From CAVVYW01 sp963752605 (GTDB taxonomy: Bacteria > Actinomycetota > Thermoleophilia > Solirubrobacterales > 70-9), in the NCBI GenBank assembly GCA_963752605.1, contig CAVVYW010000005.1, forward strand, positions 1,116,001-1,180,000: a stretch of DNA of 64,000 nt. Direction: 5' to 3'. The notes beneath the pieces are model-generated. The model worked only from the letters and a program-made list of their open reading frames with translations. It was not told where the DNA came from and made no database searches. Positions 36,503 to 45,485 of this stretch are shown in pieces; within the stretch, counting starts at the first letter, position 1; the number at the start of each line of letters is the position of its first letter. A program made the translations under genes and the position numbers.

Positions 36503-38226
36503 CCGAAGGTAAAGGCGTAGCCCTCGATCCCCTCGTCGAAGACGAGCGAGAGCCGGTGCGCACCGACCCGCGGCAGGTCCACGAGCCGGTAGAGGCGGTG
36601 GGCCTCCACCGTGGCGCGGCCCCCGCGGACGTCCGCGCCGGCGAACCTGGCCGGGATCGGCCTGCCGTCGAGCAGGACCTGCACCGAGCGCGCCTCGCCG
36701 GGTGAGCCGAGGACGAGGAAGGCGCGGCGAGCGTTGAACTGAAGGTCGATCTGGGCGCCGCCGCCCGCGATCGCCGACTCCTCCCCCACCGTCCAGCTGC
36801 CGGAGTAGGCGAACTGGTCCGGCCTGAGGCGGCCGGGCGGGGCGCCGAAGTCGTGGTGTCCAGGGACGATCGGCCCATTCACCCAGCCGTCGGCCCGGGC
36901 GGCTCCGAGGTAGGTCTCCGGGGTCGTGGTCCCCTTGGACGGCGCCTCGCTGCTGGCGCGCGCGCCGGCGCCGACCTCGCTCCCGGCCTCGCGCAGCAGC
37001 GTGCGGATCGCCTGCTCGGTCTGGTCGTACTCGCCCTCGCCGAAGTGGTAGTAGCGAACGTTCCCGTCGGCGTCGACCAGGTACTTCGCGGGCCAGTAGC
37101 GGTTGCCCCAGGCATCCCAGGTGGCGAGCTCGTTGTCCTGGGCGACCGGATAGGTGAGCCCGTTCTGCTCGATCGCGTCCTCGACGTTCCCCTCGTCCTT
37201 CTCGAACGGGAACTCCGGCGAGTGGACGCCGACGATGATGAGGCCGCGGTCGCCGTAGGTGCGGTCCCAGGATTCGACGTAGGGCAGCGTGCGGATGCAG
37301 TTGATGCAGGTGTAGGTCCAGAAGTCGATCAGGACCACCTGCCCGCGCAGCTCCTCGAGGCTGAGCGCCTCCCCGTCCGGCGTGTTGAACCAGCGCTGGT
37401 TGCCGGTGAAGTCCGGCGCGCGGCCGAGGTTGGGCAGAGTGAGGGACTCGTCCAGCTGCTCCTGATCGGAGATCACCGGCACGCCGCCGGCATGGATCGA
37501 GGCGAGGTCTGGCGCCACCGCCTCGCTCTCCTCGATCTCGGCGGTGGGGTTGACCAGGAACGCGGGGAGGTCGCTCGCGATCGCCGTCTGAAAGCGCGTG
37601 TCGAGGTCGGCGGTCATGGCGACCGCGACCAGGATCATCACCGCGCCCAGCGCCATCTGCACCCGGCTGCGGATCGGCGCGAGGCGGTCCGCGAAGCGGC
37701 GGCCGCCGATCAGGAGCAGGTAGAGCACGATCGACGAGCCGACCGCGTAGGAGAGCGCGACCGCGAGACGGCCGGCGGTGAAGTCCTGCGCGGCCGAGAC
37801 GGTGATCACCCCGGCCAGGATCGGGCCGGCGCACGGCGCGTAGACGAAGCCGAGGCTCGCGCCGACCAGCAGTCCGGAGCCGAAGCCCTCACCCCGGAAC
37901 CGCGCCGGGCCCGGCGCGAGCCTCGAGGCGAACGCCTCCACCCGGTCGCCGATCGGGGGCACCAGCAGCGAGATCCCGAACCCGAGCAGGACGACGATCG
38001 CGAGGGTCCGGGCGATGTCGTCGGGGAGCCCGAGCGCCTCGATCAGGTAGACGAGCGCCACCGTCGCGAATGTGAAGGACAGCGCCAGGCCCGTGACGAC
38101 CCCAAGCGGCCGCCGCCTGCCTCCCGTGACCCCTGCGGAGAGCACCGCGGGCAGGATCGGCAGCACGCAGGGCGAGAGGGCGGTGCCCGCTCCGGCGACC
38201 AGCGCGAACAGCATCAGCAGCGCCAT
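36499..38226 (-). CDS. DipZ-like CcdA-thioredoxin fusion
   Basis: This 575-residue membrane protein carries electrons across the membrane to extracytoplasmic thiols. An N-terminal CcdA domain has the paired cysteines in GTALSPCVLPILPAVLS and FVYAPCAGPILAGVI with six helices. The middle thioredoxin domain has the redox motif C-I-N-C in FWTYTCINCIRTLPYVESWD and the cis-Pro region YWPAKYLVDADG. The C-terminal ~150 residues are a beta-sandwich, as in mycobacterial DipZ (Rv2874). It probably serves cytochrome c or envelope thiol maturation. A perfect 16-bp palindrome lies 13 bp upstream. Confidence 0.92.
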   Translation of the reverse strand: MALLMLFALVAGAGTALSPCVLPILPAVLSAGVTGGRRRPLGVVTGLALSFTFATVALVYLIEALGLPDDIARTLAIVVLLGFGISLLVPPIGDRVEAFASRLAPGPARFRGEGFGSGLLVGASLGFVYAPCAGPILAGVITVSAAQDFTAGRLAVALSYAVGSSIVLYLLLIGGRRFADRLAPIRSRVQMALGAVMILVAVAMTADLDTRFQTAIASDLPAFLVNPTAEIEESEAVAPDLASIHAGGVPVISDQEQLDESLTLPNLGRAPDFTGNQRWFNTPDGEALSLEELRGQVVLIDFWTYTCINCIRTLPYVESWDRTYGDRGLIIVGVHSPEFPFEKDEGNVEDAIEQNGLTYPVAQDNELATWDAWGNRYWPAKYLVDADGNVRYYHFGEGEYDQTEQAIRTLLREAGSEVGAGARASSEAPSKGTTTPETYLGAARADGWVNGPIVPGHHDFGAPPGRLRPDQFAYSGSWTVGEESAIAGGGAQIDLQFNARRAFLVLGSPGEARSVQVLLDGRPIPARFAGADVRGGRATVEAHRLYRLVDLPRVGAHRLSLVFDEGIEGYAFTFG

Positions 38227-38238
38227 CTCACCCCAGCC

Positions 38239-38254
38239 TTACGGGCACCCGTAA
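38239..38254. promoter_or_regulatory. Perfect palindrome upstream of the DipZ-like gene
   Basis: TTACGGG-CA-CCCGTAA has 7-bp perfect arms and a 2-bp centre. It is in the 36-bp gap between the cyclase stop (38263) and the DipZ start (38226). It is a good operator candidate for a dimeric, possibly redox or metal, regulator. Confidence 0.55.
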
Positions 38255-38262
38255 AGGGCGGA

Positions 38263-39381
38263 TTAGCTCGCCTCGGCCCGGCGGATGCGGTGGACCGGAA
38301 CCTCGCCCCTGATCCCCTTGAAGTGGTGCTTGCCGGCGAAGGAGAAGTCGAACCCCGGCTCCTTGCCGACCGCCTTCTTCACCTCGTCGCTGCCGACGAC
38401 GCTGTCGGGGCGAGCCCAACTCGTGATGCGCGCCGCCAGGTTGACCGGCCGCCCGTACCAGTCACCCCCTCGGCTGAGAGCCTGACCCGTCGCGACCCCG
38501 GCACGCAGCGAAGGGAGCTCCTGGGTACCGGCGGCCTCCACCAGGTCCATCACCGTGTCGAGCACCTGCTTGGGCTCGGGCGAAGCGAACATGGCAGCGT
38601 CGCCGATCATCTTGACCAGGCGCACCGGCGGGTTCGCAACCTCGGTCGCCAGCCCGAAGAGGCGGTCGGTTAGTTCTCCGATCGCATCGACGTCGAGGGT
38701 CTCCCCCAGGCGGGTGAAGCCGACCAGGTCGGCAAAGGCGATCGTGGCCTCGTCCGCGGCGCGCAGGGTGCCCTCCGCCAGGTCCTGCTCCGTGATGACG
38801 GCCTTGCGGATCTCCTCGCGCAAATGGACGTTGTGGGCATAGATGAGCGCGTCGGCGAGGCGCGGAACCATCGCCTGTGCGGCCGCCGCGTACCGCATCG
38901 CAAGCTCCCGCTCGTTCACCCCCGGCCGGATCAGCTCCTGGCCGATCACCTCGCGATTGGCGGATGCGAGCTGGGCCATGCTCAGGCCGACGACCCGCGA
39001 GACCTCGAGCAGGCCTTCCTCGGACAGGCCGGCGTCCAGGAACTCCTTCGCCCGGATCGCCTCGGCCAGATCGGCGCTGGTGTGGACGCGATCATCGGGA
39101 TCGACCCTCGGCATCCCCAGAGCCCGCCTTAGCCGCAGCACCGACTCCAGCGCGAGCCCCGACTTCTCGGCCACCTCCTTGGCGGTGTAGCGCTCGCCGT
39201 CGGGCTCGAAGACCCGCTCCACCGGGAGCAGGACCAGGCGTCCCTCGGCGACCGCCGCCTTCAGCTCCTCGAGGGCGATCCCGGCGTCGGCCAGGTCACG
39301 CAGGAGCGCCAGGCGCGCCTCGCGCGCCTCGCCCTTCAGCCCCTCGAGCAGGCCCTCTGCCTCGAAATCGATCTCGGCCAC
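38263..39381 (-). CDS. Adenylate cyclase with autoregulatory domain (Rv1264-like)
   Basis: This 372-residue soluble class III cyclase makes cAMP. The N-terminal ~190 residues form a helical domain (LLRDLADAGIALEELKAAV, YTAKEVAEKSGLALESVLRL, GLSEEGLLEVSRVVGLSMAQ) like the pH-sensing autoinhibitory domain of Rv1264. The catalytic domain has TIAFADLVGFTRLGETLD (metal Asp), VRLVKMIGDAAMFASPEP (substrate Lys and second metal Asp) and YGRPVNLAARITSWA (Asn and Arg), so the catalytic set looks complete. The start is GTG 39381. It is divergent from the Lon-N gene with 17 bp between. Confidence 0.9.
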   Translation of the reverse strand: MAEIDFEAEGLLEGLKGEAREARLALLRDLADAGIALEELKAAVAEGRLVLLPVERVFEPDGERYTAKEVAEKSGLALESVLRLRRALGMPRVDPDDRVHTSADLAEAIRAKEFLDAGLSEEGLLEVSRVVGLSMAQLASANREVIGQELIRPGVNERELAMRYAAAAQAMVPRLADALIYAHNVHLREEIRKAVITEQDLAEGTLRAADEATIAFADLVGFTRLGETLDVDAIGELTDRLFGLATEVANPPVRLVKMIGDAAMFASPEPKQVLDTVMDLVEAAGTQELPSLRAGVATGQALSRGGDWYGRPVNLAARITSWARPDSVVGSDEVKKAVGKEPGFDFSFAGKHHFKGIRGEVPVHRIRRAEAS

Positions 39382-39398
39382 GCCGCTATTCTCGCCTG

Positions 39399-40028
39399 AT
39401 GGCGGATCAGGAGTTGCCGATCTTCGAGCTGCCGATCGTGCTGCTGCCCGGTGAGCGGCTTCCGCTGCACATCTTCGAGGAGCCCTACAAGCGGATGATC
39501 GGTCACGCCCTCGAGGAGGGCGAGCCCTTCGGGATCGTGCTCCGCGACGACGACGGGGCCCGCTCGATCGGCTGCACCGCCCGGATCGACGACGTGCTGG
39601 AGCGCTTCGAGGACGGCCGGATGAACATCGTGGTCAGCGGCGAGGAGCCGTTCAAGGTGCTCGACCGCTACGAGGGGGACGACTATCCGGCCGGCGAGGT
39701 CGAACTGATCACAGAGGAGGAGGCACTGCCGCCGATCGACGAGAGCTCGGCCGCGAAGGCGCGCGAGGCGTTCGCGGAGCTGGCGGAGCGTGCGCTCGGC
39801 GAGCGGCCCGAAGCCGAGGAGCTCGAGGGCGCCTCCGCCTACGCGATCGCTGCGAGGATCGAGCTGCCGCCGGAGACGAAGCAGCAGCTGCTGGAGCTGC
39901 GGGACGAGGACGAGCGCATGGAGCTGCTCGCCAACGCCCTGGGAGCGGTGGAGAAGGCCCTTGAGCTGGCGGAGAAGTCAGCCGAACGGGCTGCCGGGAA
40001 CGGCAAGGTCCAGTTCGACCAGGACTGA
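39399..40028 (+). CDS. Lon N-terminal-domain protein (stand-alone LON-SBD)
   Basis: This 209-residue protein contains only the Lon substrate-binding N-domain: FELPIVLLPGERLPLHIFEE, YKRMIGHALEEGEPFGIVLR and IGCTARIDDVLERFEDGR, followed by a helical part. It has no AAA or protease domain. Such proteins are widespread in actinobacteria and their role is unknown. A TATTCT box (39387-39392) ends 6 nt before the ATG at 39399, giving a likely leaderless mRNA. A strong terminator follows. Confidence 0.88.
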   Translation: MADQELPIFELPIVLLPGERLPLHIFEEPYKRMIGHALEEGEPFGIVLRDDDGARSIGCTARIDDVLERFEDGRMNIVVSGEEPFKVLDRYEGDDYPAGEVELITEEEALPPIDESSAAKAREAFAELAERALGERPEAEELEGASAYAIAARIELPPETKQQLLELRDEDERMELLANALGAVEKALELAEKSAERAAGNGKVQFDQD

Positions 40029-40031
40029 GGG

Positions 40032-40061
40032 CCGCGGCTGAGAAAACCGCGGCTGAGAAAA
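40032..40061 (+). repeat. Tandem 15-nt duplication
   Basis: CCGCGGCTGAGAAAA is present twice in direct tandem (40032-40046 and 40047-40061), between the Lon-N stop and the terminator hairpin. It may be a slipped-strand duplication or an assembly artefact. It may also supply the A-run for the terminator on the other strand. Confidence 0.8.
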
Positions 40062-40089
40062 CCGGCGGCCTCCCGAAGGAGGCCGCCGG
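40062..40089. terminator. Perfect GC-rich terminator hairpin
   Basis: CCGGCGGCCTCC, loop CGAA, GGAGGCCGCCGG forms a perfect 12-bp stem with a stable tetraloop between the convergent Lon-N and RTX genes. Read on the minus strand the upstream A-rich repeat becomes a T-run. Confidence 0.8.
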
Positions 40090-40119
40090 CCTGCCTTGAT
40101 CTGGCAGCGGGCTTGTCGG

Positions 40120-41038
40120 CTACGGGCAGCTGCGCAACTCGTTGTTGCCCGAGCCGCCGCGGCAGTTGTCGCGCGCGCGACCTCCACCCAAGAAGTCGTC
40201 GTCCGCGTTGCCGCGCAGCTTGTCCCGGCTCTTGTTGCCCTTGAGGACGTCGTCGCCGGTGTTGCCGAACAGCTGGTCCGGACCGGTCCCACCGATGATC
40301 GTGTCGCCCTTCGGGCCTCCGCTGGCCAGGTCGGAGCCCGACCCGGTGCAGATGATGTCCTTGCCGTCGCCGGCGAACACCTGGTCATTCCCACCGAAGG
40401 TGACGATCACGTCGTTCTTCGTCGTGCCGGCGATGCTGTCGTTGCCGGCCGTCCCGCTGATCGTCGGGGCGCCGCAGCCCTTGCTCTTCTTGCCCTTGCC
40501 CTGCCCTTTCCCTTCTTGGGGGGCTTGGTGGTCGTGGGCTTGTCGTTGATCAGCGTGGTCTCGGTGTCCGAGTTGTTGGCGTGTTCGGCGTCCATCACGC
40601 CGGTCGTGGTCACCACGGCGGTGTTGGACGCGGTCCCGGTCCTGTCGGCCTTGACCACGATCGTCACGGTGGCCGTGACGGCTGCGTTCACCTGGCCGAG
40701 ATCGCAGGTGACGACGCTGCCGGAGCGGCTACAGGTCCCGCTCGACGGAGTCGCCGACTTGTAGTCGACCTGCGACGGAAGCGTGTCCGTGACCATCGAC
40801 GTCGGTCGCGTCGTTCACGGGCCCGGGTTGGTGACCCGGATCGTGTAGCTGAACTCGCTGTCCTTGGTGACCGGGTCGGCGCTGTCGCTCTTGGTCAGCG
40901 ACAGGTCGGTCGCCCCGAGGGGCCGCCGAGGCGCCCGGCAGGCCGATCACGGCCAATGCGAGCGCGGCCAGCAGCGTCGATGCCCATCACCAGGCGAGGC
41001 CCGCGCTGACGGCTCGTCGCCTGTCCTCGGAGTCTCAT
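40120..41038 (-). CDS. Secreted DUF11 / RTX calcium-binding protein, frameshifted
   Basis: The N-terminus MRLRGQATSRQRGPRL is followed, after a shift, by a signal-peptide-like stretch (LLAALALAVIGLPGASA). Next comes a DUF11-type domain (VTDTLPSQVDYKSATPSSG, TASNTAVVTTTG). The C-terminal ~95 residues carry RTX-type calcium repeats (GGNDQVFAGDGKDII, GGTGPDQLFGNTGDDVLKGN). Shifts occur near 40975, 40815 and 40490. A ribosome site GAGGAG precedes the ATG at 41038. The protein is likely exported and calcium-stabilised. Confidence 0.75.
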
Positions 41039-41155
41039 CTTTCTCAACTCCTCTGTGCCGTGCGGTGCCAAACCCGCGTTTCCCTGGCAAAGCGGTGTTA
41101 CCCGCTATTCACCGGCTTAAAGCGCCAGTCGGCGCCCCAGGGGTACGCGGGGTGC
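41039..41155 (-). promoter_or_regulatory. Structured 5' leader of the RTX gene
   Basis: The 117-bp leader between ggt and the RTX gene contains several potential hairpins: GGTG-N12-CACC, GCGG-GTAACA-CCGC and TGCCA-N13-TGGCA. The sequence elements partly recall riboswitch cores (GGTGAAT, GGGTAACACC), but I could not match it to a known class. Confidence 0.3.
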
Positions 41156-42729
41156 TCAGGCGACCACCACCGCCCCGCCGCGGCGGGGATCCCCGCCGCC
41201 GGTGAGCGCCGCCCGAGGCCGGGTCGCGGGCCACCGCCTGCACGCCGCCGAAGTAGAGGTTCTGGCGCTTCCAGCGGATCACCGGCACGCCGCGCTCCTC
41301 CAGGCGCTTCAGCGCCGTCCTCGTCCACCCCCGGCTCCGCCTGGACGGTCCCGGCCTCGAAGTGCAGGCGCCCCGCGCGGACGGCCTCGCCCGCGTCCAT
41401 GCCCCTCCTCGAGCACGCGGACGGTCGTCTGCAGGATCGCGGAGCGGATCCGATTGGAGCCGGCGCTGCCGAGCCCGACCACGATCTCGCCCTCCCGCAG
41501 GGCGATGGTCGGGGCCATCATCGAGCTGACCCGGCGGCCGGGCGGGATCTTGTGGAAGCCGTGCGGGTTCAGGTCCTCCTCGCCGAGCATGTTGTTCACA
41601 TGCACCCCTGTGCCGGGGACGTAGAGGCCCGAGCCGGTGCCGTTGGAGCAGGTGACCGAGGCGCACATTCCATCTCCGTCCAGCACCGAGAGGTGGGTGG
41701 TGGACCCGAGCCGCTCGCCCGGGCCCCCGCGCCTCCGGCCCCGCCGATCCACTCGCCGGCCTTGATCCGGGTCACGACCTCGCCGAGGCGGTCTGGGTCC
41801 ATGAAGCCTTCGATGAATCCTGGGGTGTGGAGCCCTTCGTGGAAGTCCTCCTCGCGATGCGAGTTGGCCGCTTCGGTGGCGGCGACGATCTCCTCCACCC
41901 CGCTCCGGTCGCCGAGGCGCTCGAGCAGGCCGAGCGAGTAGGCGATCAGGATGCCTCCGGAGGATGGCGGCGGGTTGGTGAGCACGTCGCAGCCCCGAAA
42001 GCGGGCCTTGACGGGCTGGCGCTCGGCCGGCTCGTAGGCCTCCATGTCGTCCATCCCCAGCGTTCCGCCCCTCTCACGCACCCAGTCGCACACCGTGCGG
42101 GCCACCTCGCCGCGGTAGAACGGCTCGGCTCCCTCGACCGCGAAGTGCTCCAGCGCGTCGGACATCTCCGGATGGCGGAAGACGTCGCCCTCGGCCAGCC
42201 GCTTCCCCCCCGGCGCGTAGAGGGCCGCGCACTCCGGGGTGGAGGTGAGGATCGGGTTCAGGATCTCGTGGAAGTAGGCCTGCTCCTTCGTCATCCGGAC
42301 GCCCTCCCGCCCCAGGCGCACCCCCTCGGACGCGAGCCTGGAGAGCGGCAGCGTCGCGAAGCGCTCCACGACGTGCTCGAGGCCCGCGGGGTTCCCCGGG
42401 ACCCCGCAGGAGGCGGCGCCGCAGTTGAAGGTCTGCGGCGTCTCGTCGAAATAGACGGGGATCGGGACCAGCTCCGCCGTCCGTTCCACCCCGTCGGCCC
42501 CCCCGGCGGCGACGAAGAAGTCCACGAGCACGTCGGGATCGCCGGGCTTGTGGATCAGCATGAAGCCGCCGGCGCCGAAGCCGGTCAGCGGGCTCTCGGC
42601 GACGAAGGAGGTGAGCACGGCGCAGACCGCGGCATCCACGGCGTTGCCGCCCTCGCGAAGCACCTCCGCGCCGGCCTCGGCCGTCACCGGATGGCCCGCG
42701 GCCACCACTCCTCTATTCAAGGTTGCCAC
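41156..42729 (-). CDS. Gamma-glutamyltransferase family protein, frameshifted
   Basis: Ggt cleaves gamma-glutamyl bonds, for example in glutathione-like or poly-gamma-glutamate compounds. The N-terminus shows VAAGHPVTAEAGAEVLREGG and NAVDAAVCAVLTSFVAESPL, and GAGGFMLIHKPG. The autocatalytic site is TTHLSVLDGDGMCASVT, in which the first Thr becomes the nucleophile. The small-subunit blocks NPPPSSGGILIAYSL and VGLGSAGSNRIRSAILQTT are present. At least four shifts lie between 41160 and 41715. No signal peptide is seen, so it is probably cytoplasmic. The GTG at 42729 is the best start. Confidence 0.82.
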
Positions 42730-42788
42730 GCCGCTCGCACCCTAACCCGGCAGCGCGGACGCGAAGCGGAGCAGGCTGCCGGTTGGTC

Positions 42789-44486
42789 TCAGTGGCCGGG
42801 GATGAACTCCGGCACGTCCAGCACCAGCCCGCCGCGCGTGCCCGTGCCGGGCTCAGCGGGGAGCCGGTCGCGGCCGCGGCCGGCCGGGCGGCCCTGGGCC
42901 CACGGGGGCTCATCGTCGCGGGGGCCGTCGTCGCGCCAGTCGCCGACCGGGTCGGAGTAGCGGCCGACCTCGCGGCCCCGGCCGTCGCGCTCGTTTCGTT
43001 CCTCGTCCCGACGGGCGCGCGTCTCACGCGGCTCACGCGGACGATCGCCATCGCGGTGCTCGCGGTGATGGCGGTGGGCGAAGGCGTTGTCGAAGCGGGT
43101 CGCGATCACCGTCACCCAGACCTCCTCGGACATGTCCTCGTCGATGCTGGCGCCGAAGATGATGTTGGCGTCCGGGTGCGCGGCCTCGCGAACGATGTCA
43201 GCAGCCTCGCTCGCCTCAATCAGCGAGAGGTCGGGCCCGCCGGTGATCGAGAGGAGCATCGAGTGGGCGCCCTCCACGTGCGTGTCGAGCAGAGGCGAGG
43301 AGACCGCCTTCTCCGCGGCGAGCTGGGCGCGGTGCTCCCCGACGCCCATGCCGATTCCGAGGATCGCGTCCCCGGCCTCGATCATGGTCGTGCGCACATC
43401 CGCGAAGTCGAGGTTGATCAGGCCGGGCAGCATGACCAGGTCCGAGATGCCCTGGACCGCCTGGCGCAGCACGTCGTCGGCCACCCGGAAGGCGTCCTGG
43501 ATCGAGGTCCGGCGCTCGAGGATCTCGAGCAGCCGCTCGTTCGGTACGACGATCAGGGTGTCGACCTCGGCGCCCAGCGCGGCGATGCCCTCCTCGGCCT
43601 GCGCCATGCGCCGCGCGCCCTCGAAGTGGAACGGCTTGGTGACCGCGGCGATCGTGAGGGCGCCGACGTCCCGGGCGAGCTTCGCGACCACCGGCGCAGC
43701 GCCGGTGCCGGTGCCGCCGCCGGAGCCGGCGGCGAGGAAGACCATGTCGGAGCCCTTCAGGAGCTCCTTGATCTTGTCCTGCTCCTCGAAGGCGGCCCGG
43801 TAGCCGACCCGCGGGTCGGAGCCCGAGCCGAGGCCACGGGTGAGCTCGGCGCCGACGTGCAGGGTGGCGTCGGCCTGGGAAGTCTGGAGCGACTGCAGGT
43901 CGGTGTTGATCGCGATGAACTCGACGCCGGGGATCCCGGCCTCGACCATCCGGTTGACCGCGTTGACGCCCGCTCCGCCGACGCCGACAACGCGCAGCAC
44001 CGCCTGGTGGGTCCGGGGGACGAGCGAGGCACGCGCTCCGCCGGGCTCGTCGCGGCCGAAGGCGGGCTTCACTTCCTCCGGCTCGCCGCCCAGCAGGCGC
44101 TCGAGGCCCTCGTGCTGGGGGCCCGGCTCCTGGACGGTGCGGTAGCTGCGGGGCTGGGGCTCCTCGGGCTGCTCGGCCTCCTCGGGGGTCTTGGTCACGG
44201 TGACCTCGTCCTTGGGAGCCTCGGGCCCGGCGGGCTTGGCCTCGACCTCAACGGTCCGCTCGACCTCGATCTTCTCCTCGACCTCGACGACCGGCTCCTC
44301 GCCGGTCTGCGGCTCCGGGGCCGCAGCCTCCCCCTCGGGCTCGACGACGGCGACCTCGACCCGGGCGGTCGGGTTCTCCTTCTTCGTCGGGGTGACCTTG
44401 ACCTCGTCGTCTGACACCGACTCCTCGGTGGAGCGAAACAGGTCGGCCAGGGGGCCCTCGCGCATGCTGGCCCGCTTACGAGCCAT
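42789..44486 (-). CDS. ftsZ: Cell division protein FtsZ with ~163-residue N-terminal extension
   Basis: FtsZ polymerises with GTP to form the division ring. The GTPase domain starts at residue ~164 with VLRVVGVGGAGVNAVNRMVE and has the tubulin signature AAGSGGGTGTGAAPVVAKLA, the T7 loop LINLDFADVRTTM and intact T5/T6 motifs, so it should be active. Unusually, about 163 residues precede it: a short conserved-looking start (MREGPLADLFRSTEE), then a long Glu/Pro/Val-rich acidic linker. The basic C-terminal linker ends with the peptide GLVLDVPEFIPGH. The gene overlaps parA by 11 nt and is not next to any mur/ftsQ genes. Confidence 0.95.
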   Translation of the reverse strand: MARKRASMREGPLADLFRSTEESVSDDEVKVTPTKKENPTARVEVAVVEPEGEAAAPEPQTGEEPVVEVEEKIEVERTVEVEAKPAGPEAPKDEVTVTKTPEEAEQPEEPQPRSYRTVQEPGPQHEGLERLLGGEPEEVKPAFGRDEPGGARASLVPRTHQAVLRVVGVGGAGVNAVNRMVEAGIPGVEFIAINTDLQSLQTSQADATLHVGAELTRGLGSGSDPRVGYRAAFEEQDKIKELLKGSDMVFLAAGSGGGTGTGAAPVVAKLARDVGALTIAAVTKPFHFEGARRMAQAEEGIAALGAEVDTLIVVPNERLLEILERRTSIQDAFRVADDVLRQAVQGISDLVMLPGLINLDFADVRTTMIEAGDAILGIGMGVGEHRAQLAAEKAVSSPLLDTHVEGAHSMLLSITGGPDLSLIEASEAADIVREAAHPDANIIFGASIDEDMSEEVWVTVIATRFDNAFAHRHHREHRDGDRPREPRETRARRDEERNERDGRGREVGRYSDPVGDWRDDGPRDDEPPWAQGRPAGRGRDRLPAEPGTGTRGGLVLDVPEFIPGH

Positions 44487-45423
44487 GGGAGAGGACCTCC
44501 TCGGCGAGGCTCCGGTACGCCTTGGCGGCGTTCGAGTTCGGGTCGTACTTGAGCACCGAGCTGCCCTTGACCGGCGCCTCGGCGAACTTGACCGCCTTGC
44601 GAATCCGGGACTCGAAGACCAGGTCGCCGAAGTTCTCCTCGAGGATCTCGACCGCCTCCTTGGCGTGGACGGTCCGCGAGTCGAGCATCGTCGGCAGGAT
44701 CCCCTCGATGTCCACGTCGGGGTTGAGGTTCTCGCGGATCATCCGAAGCGTGTTCTGAAGCTGGACGAGGCCGCGCATCGACAGGTACTCGCACTGGACG
44801 GGCACGATCACCTTGTCGGCGGCGGTCAGCGCGTTCACCGTCAGCAGCCCGAGACTGGGCGGCGTGTCGATGCAGATGAAGTCGTAGTCGCCGCGAATCT
44901 CGGCAACCGCCTTCTCGAGGGCGCGCTCGCGTCCGATCTGAGTGCTCATCGCGATCTCGGCGCCGGCGAGGTCGATCGAGGCGACGGCCACGTCGACCTC
45001 CTTCTCCACGATCACCTCCCGCAGCGGCGTGCCGTGGACGAGCACGTCGAACATGCTCTTCTCGACCTTGTCGGGATCGACGCCCTGGCTCATGGTCAGG
45101 TTGCCCTGCGGGTCCATGTCCACCGCGAGCACGCGGTGGCCGGACTCCTTGAAGGCCACGGCCAGGTTGAGCGCGGTGGTGGTCTTGGCGACGCCGCCCT
45201 TCTGGTTCGCGAAGGCGATCACCTTGGCGGGACCGGTATGCCTGGGGGCCTGCTTCGGCTCCGGCTGCTCCTCAGCCTGCTTCTCGGGCGCCTCGGAGGC
45301 CTTTTCCTCCTTCTTGGCCTTCCTGCGCCTCAGGCGCGAGAGCTTGGGCCCGACCAGCTGGTCGGGGCTCAGGCGACCCGATTCGGCCATTTTCACGGCC
45401 TTCTTGCGACGGGACTTAGCCAT
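44476..45423 (-). CDS. ParA/Soj-type ATPase with basic N-terminal extension
   Basis: This 315-residue ParA ATPase has a deviant Walker A KVIAFANQKGGVAKTTTALN, Walker A' VDMDPQGNLTMSQG, Walker B FICIDTPPSLGLLTVNAL and the P-x-Q-C/E-Y-L block VIVPVQCEYLSMRGLVQL. A lysine/arginine-rich stretch of ~65 residues (SRLRRRKAKKEEKASEAPEK) precedes the fold. No parB is found. It overlaps ftsZ by 11 nt, so the two proteins are made together. A role in positioning the Z ring or in segregation-division coupling is inferred from this pairing. The start ATG 45423 is 62 bp from the divergent ArsA gene. Confidence 0.92.
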   Translation of the reverse strand: MAKSRRKKAVKMAESGRLSPDQLVGPKLSRLRRRKAKKEEKASEAPEKQAEEQPEPKQAPRHTGPAKVIAFANQKGGVAKTTTALNLAVAFKESGHRVLAVDMDPQGNLTMSQGVDPDKVEKSMFDVLVHGTPLREVIVEKEVDVAVASIDLAGAEIAMSTQIGRERALEKAVAEIRGDYDFICIDTPPSLGLLTVNALTAADKVIVPVQCEYLSMRGLVQLQNTLRMIRENLNPDVDIEGILPTMLDSRTVHAKEAVEILEENFGDLVFESRIRKAVKFAEAPVKGSSVLKYDPNSNAAKAYRSLAEEVLSHGS

Positions 45424-45485
45424 CTCTGACGCCCTTTTTCGCAGGCGGAGGCGTATTTCCTGCCCATCTCGGCAAGAATCCGCCC

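Noticed and set aside
36853..38673. 606-residue + strand open frame over the DipZ and cyclase genes
   Set aside because: Its translation is Arg/Asp/Gly-rich with no recognisable motifs, and it is the antisense shadow of conserved genes in GC-rich DNA.
41039..41155. ZTP or c-di-AMP riboswitch
   Set aside because: CGACTGGCGC and GGTGAAT resemble parts of those families, but the remaining conserved segments (for example CCGCCTGGGC or the AGCTAACC end) are absent.
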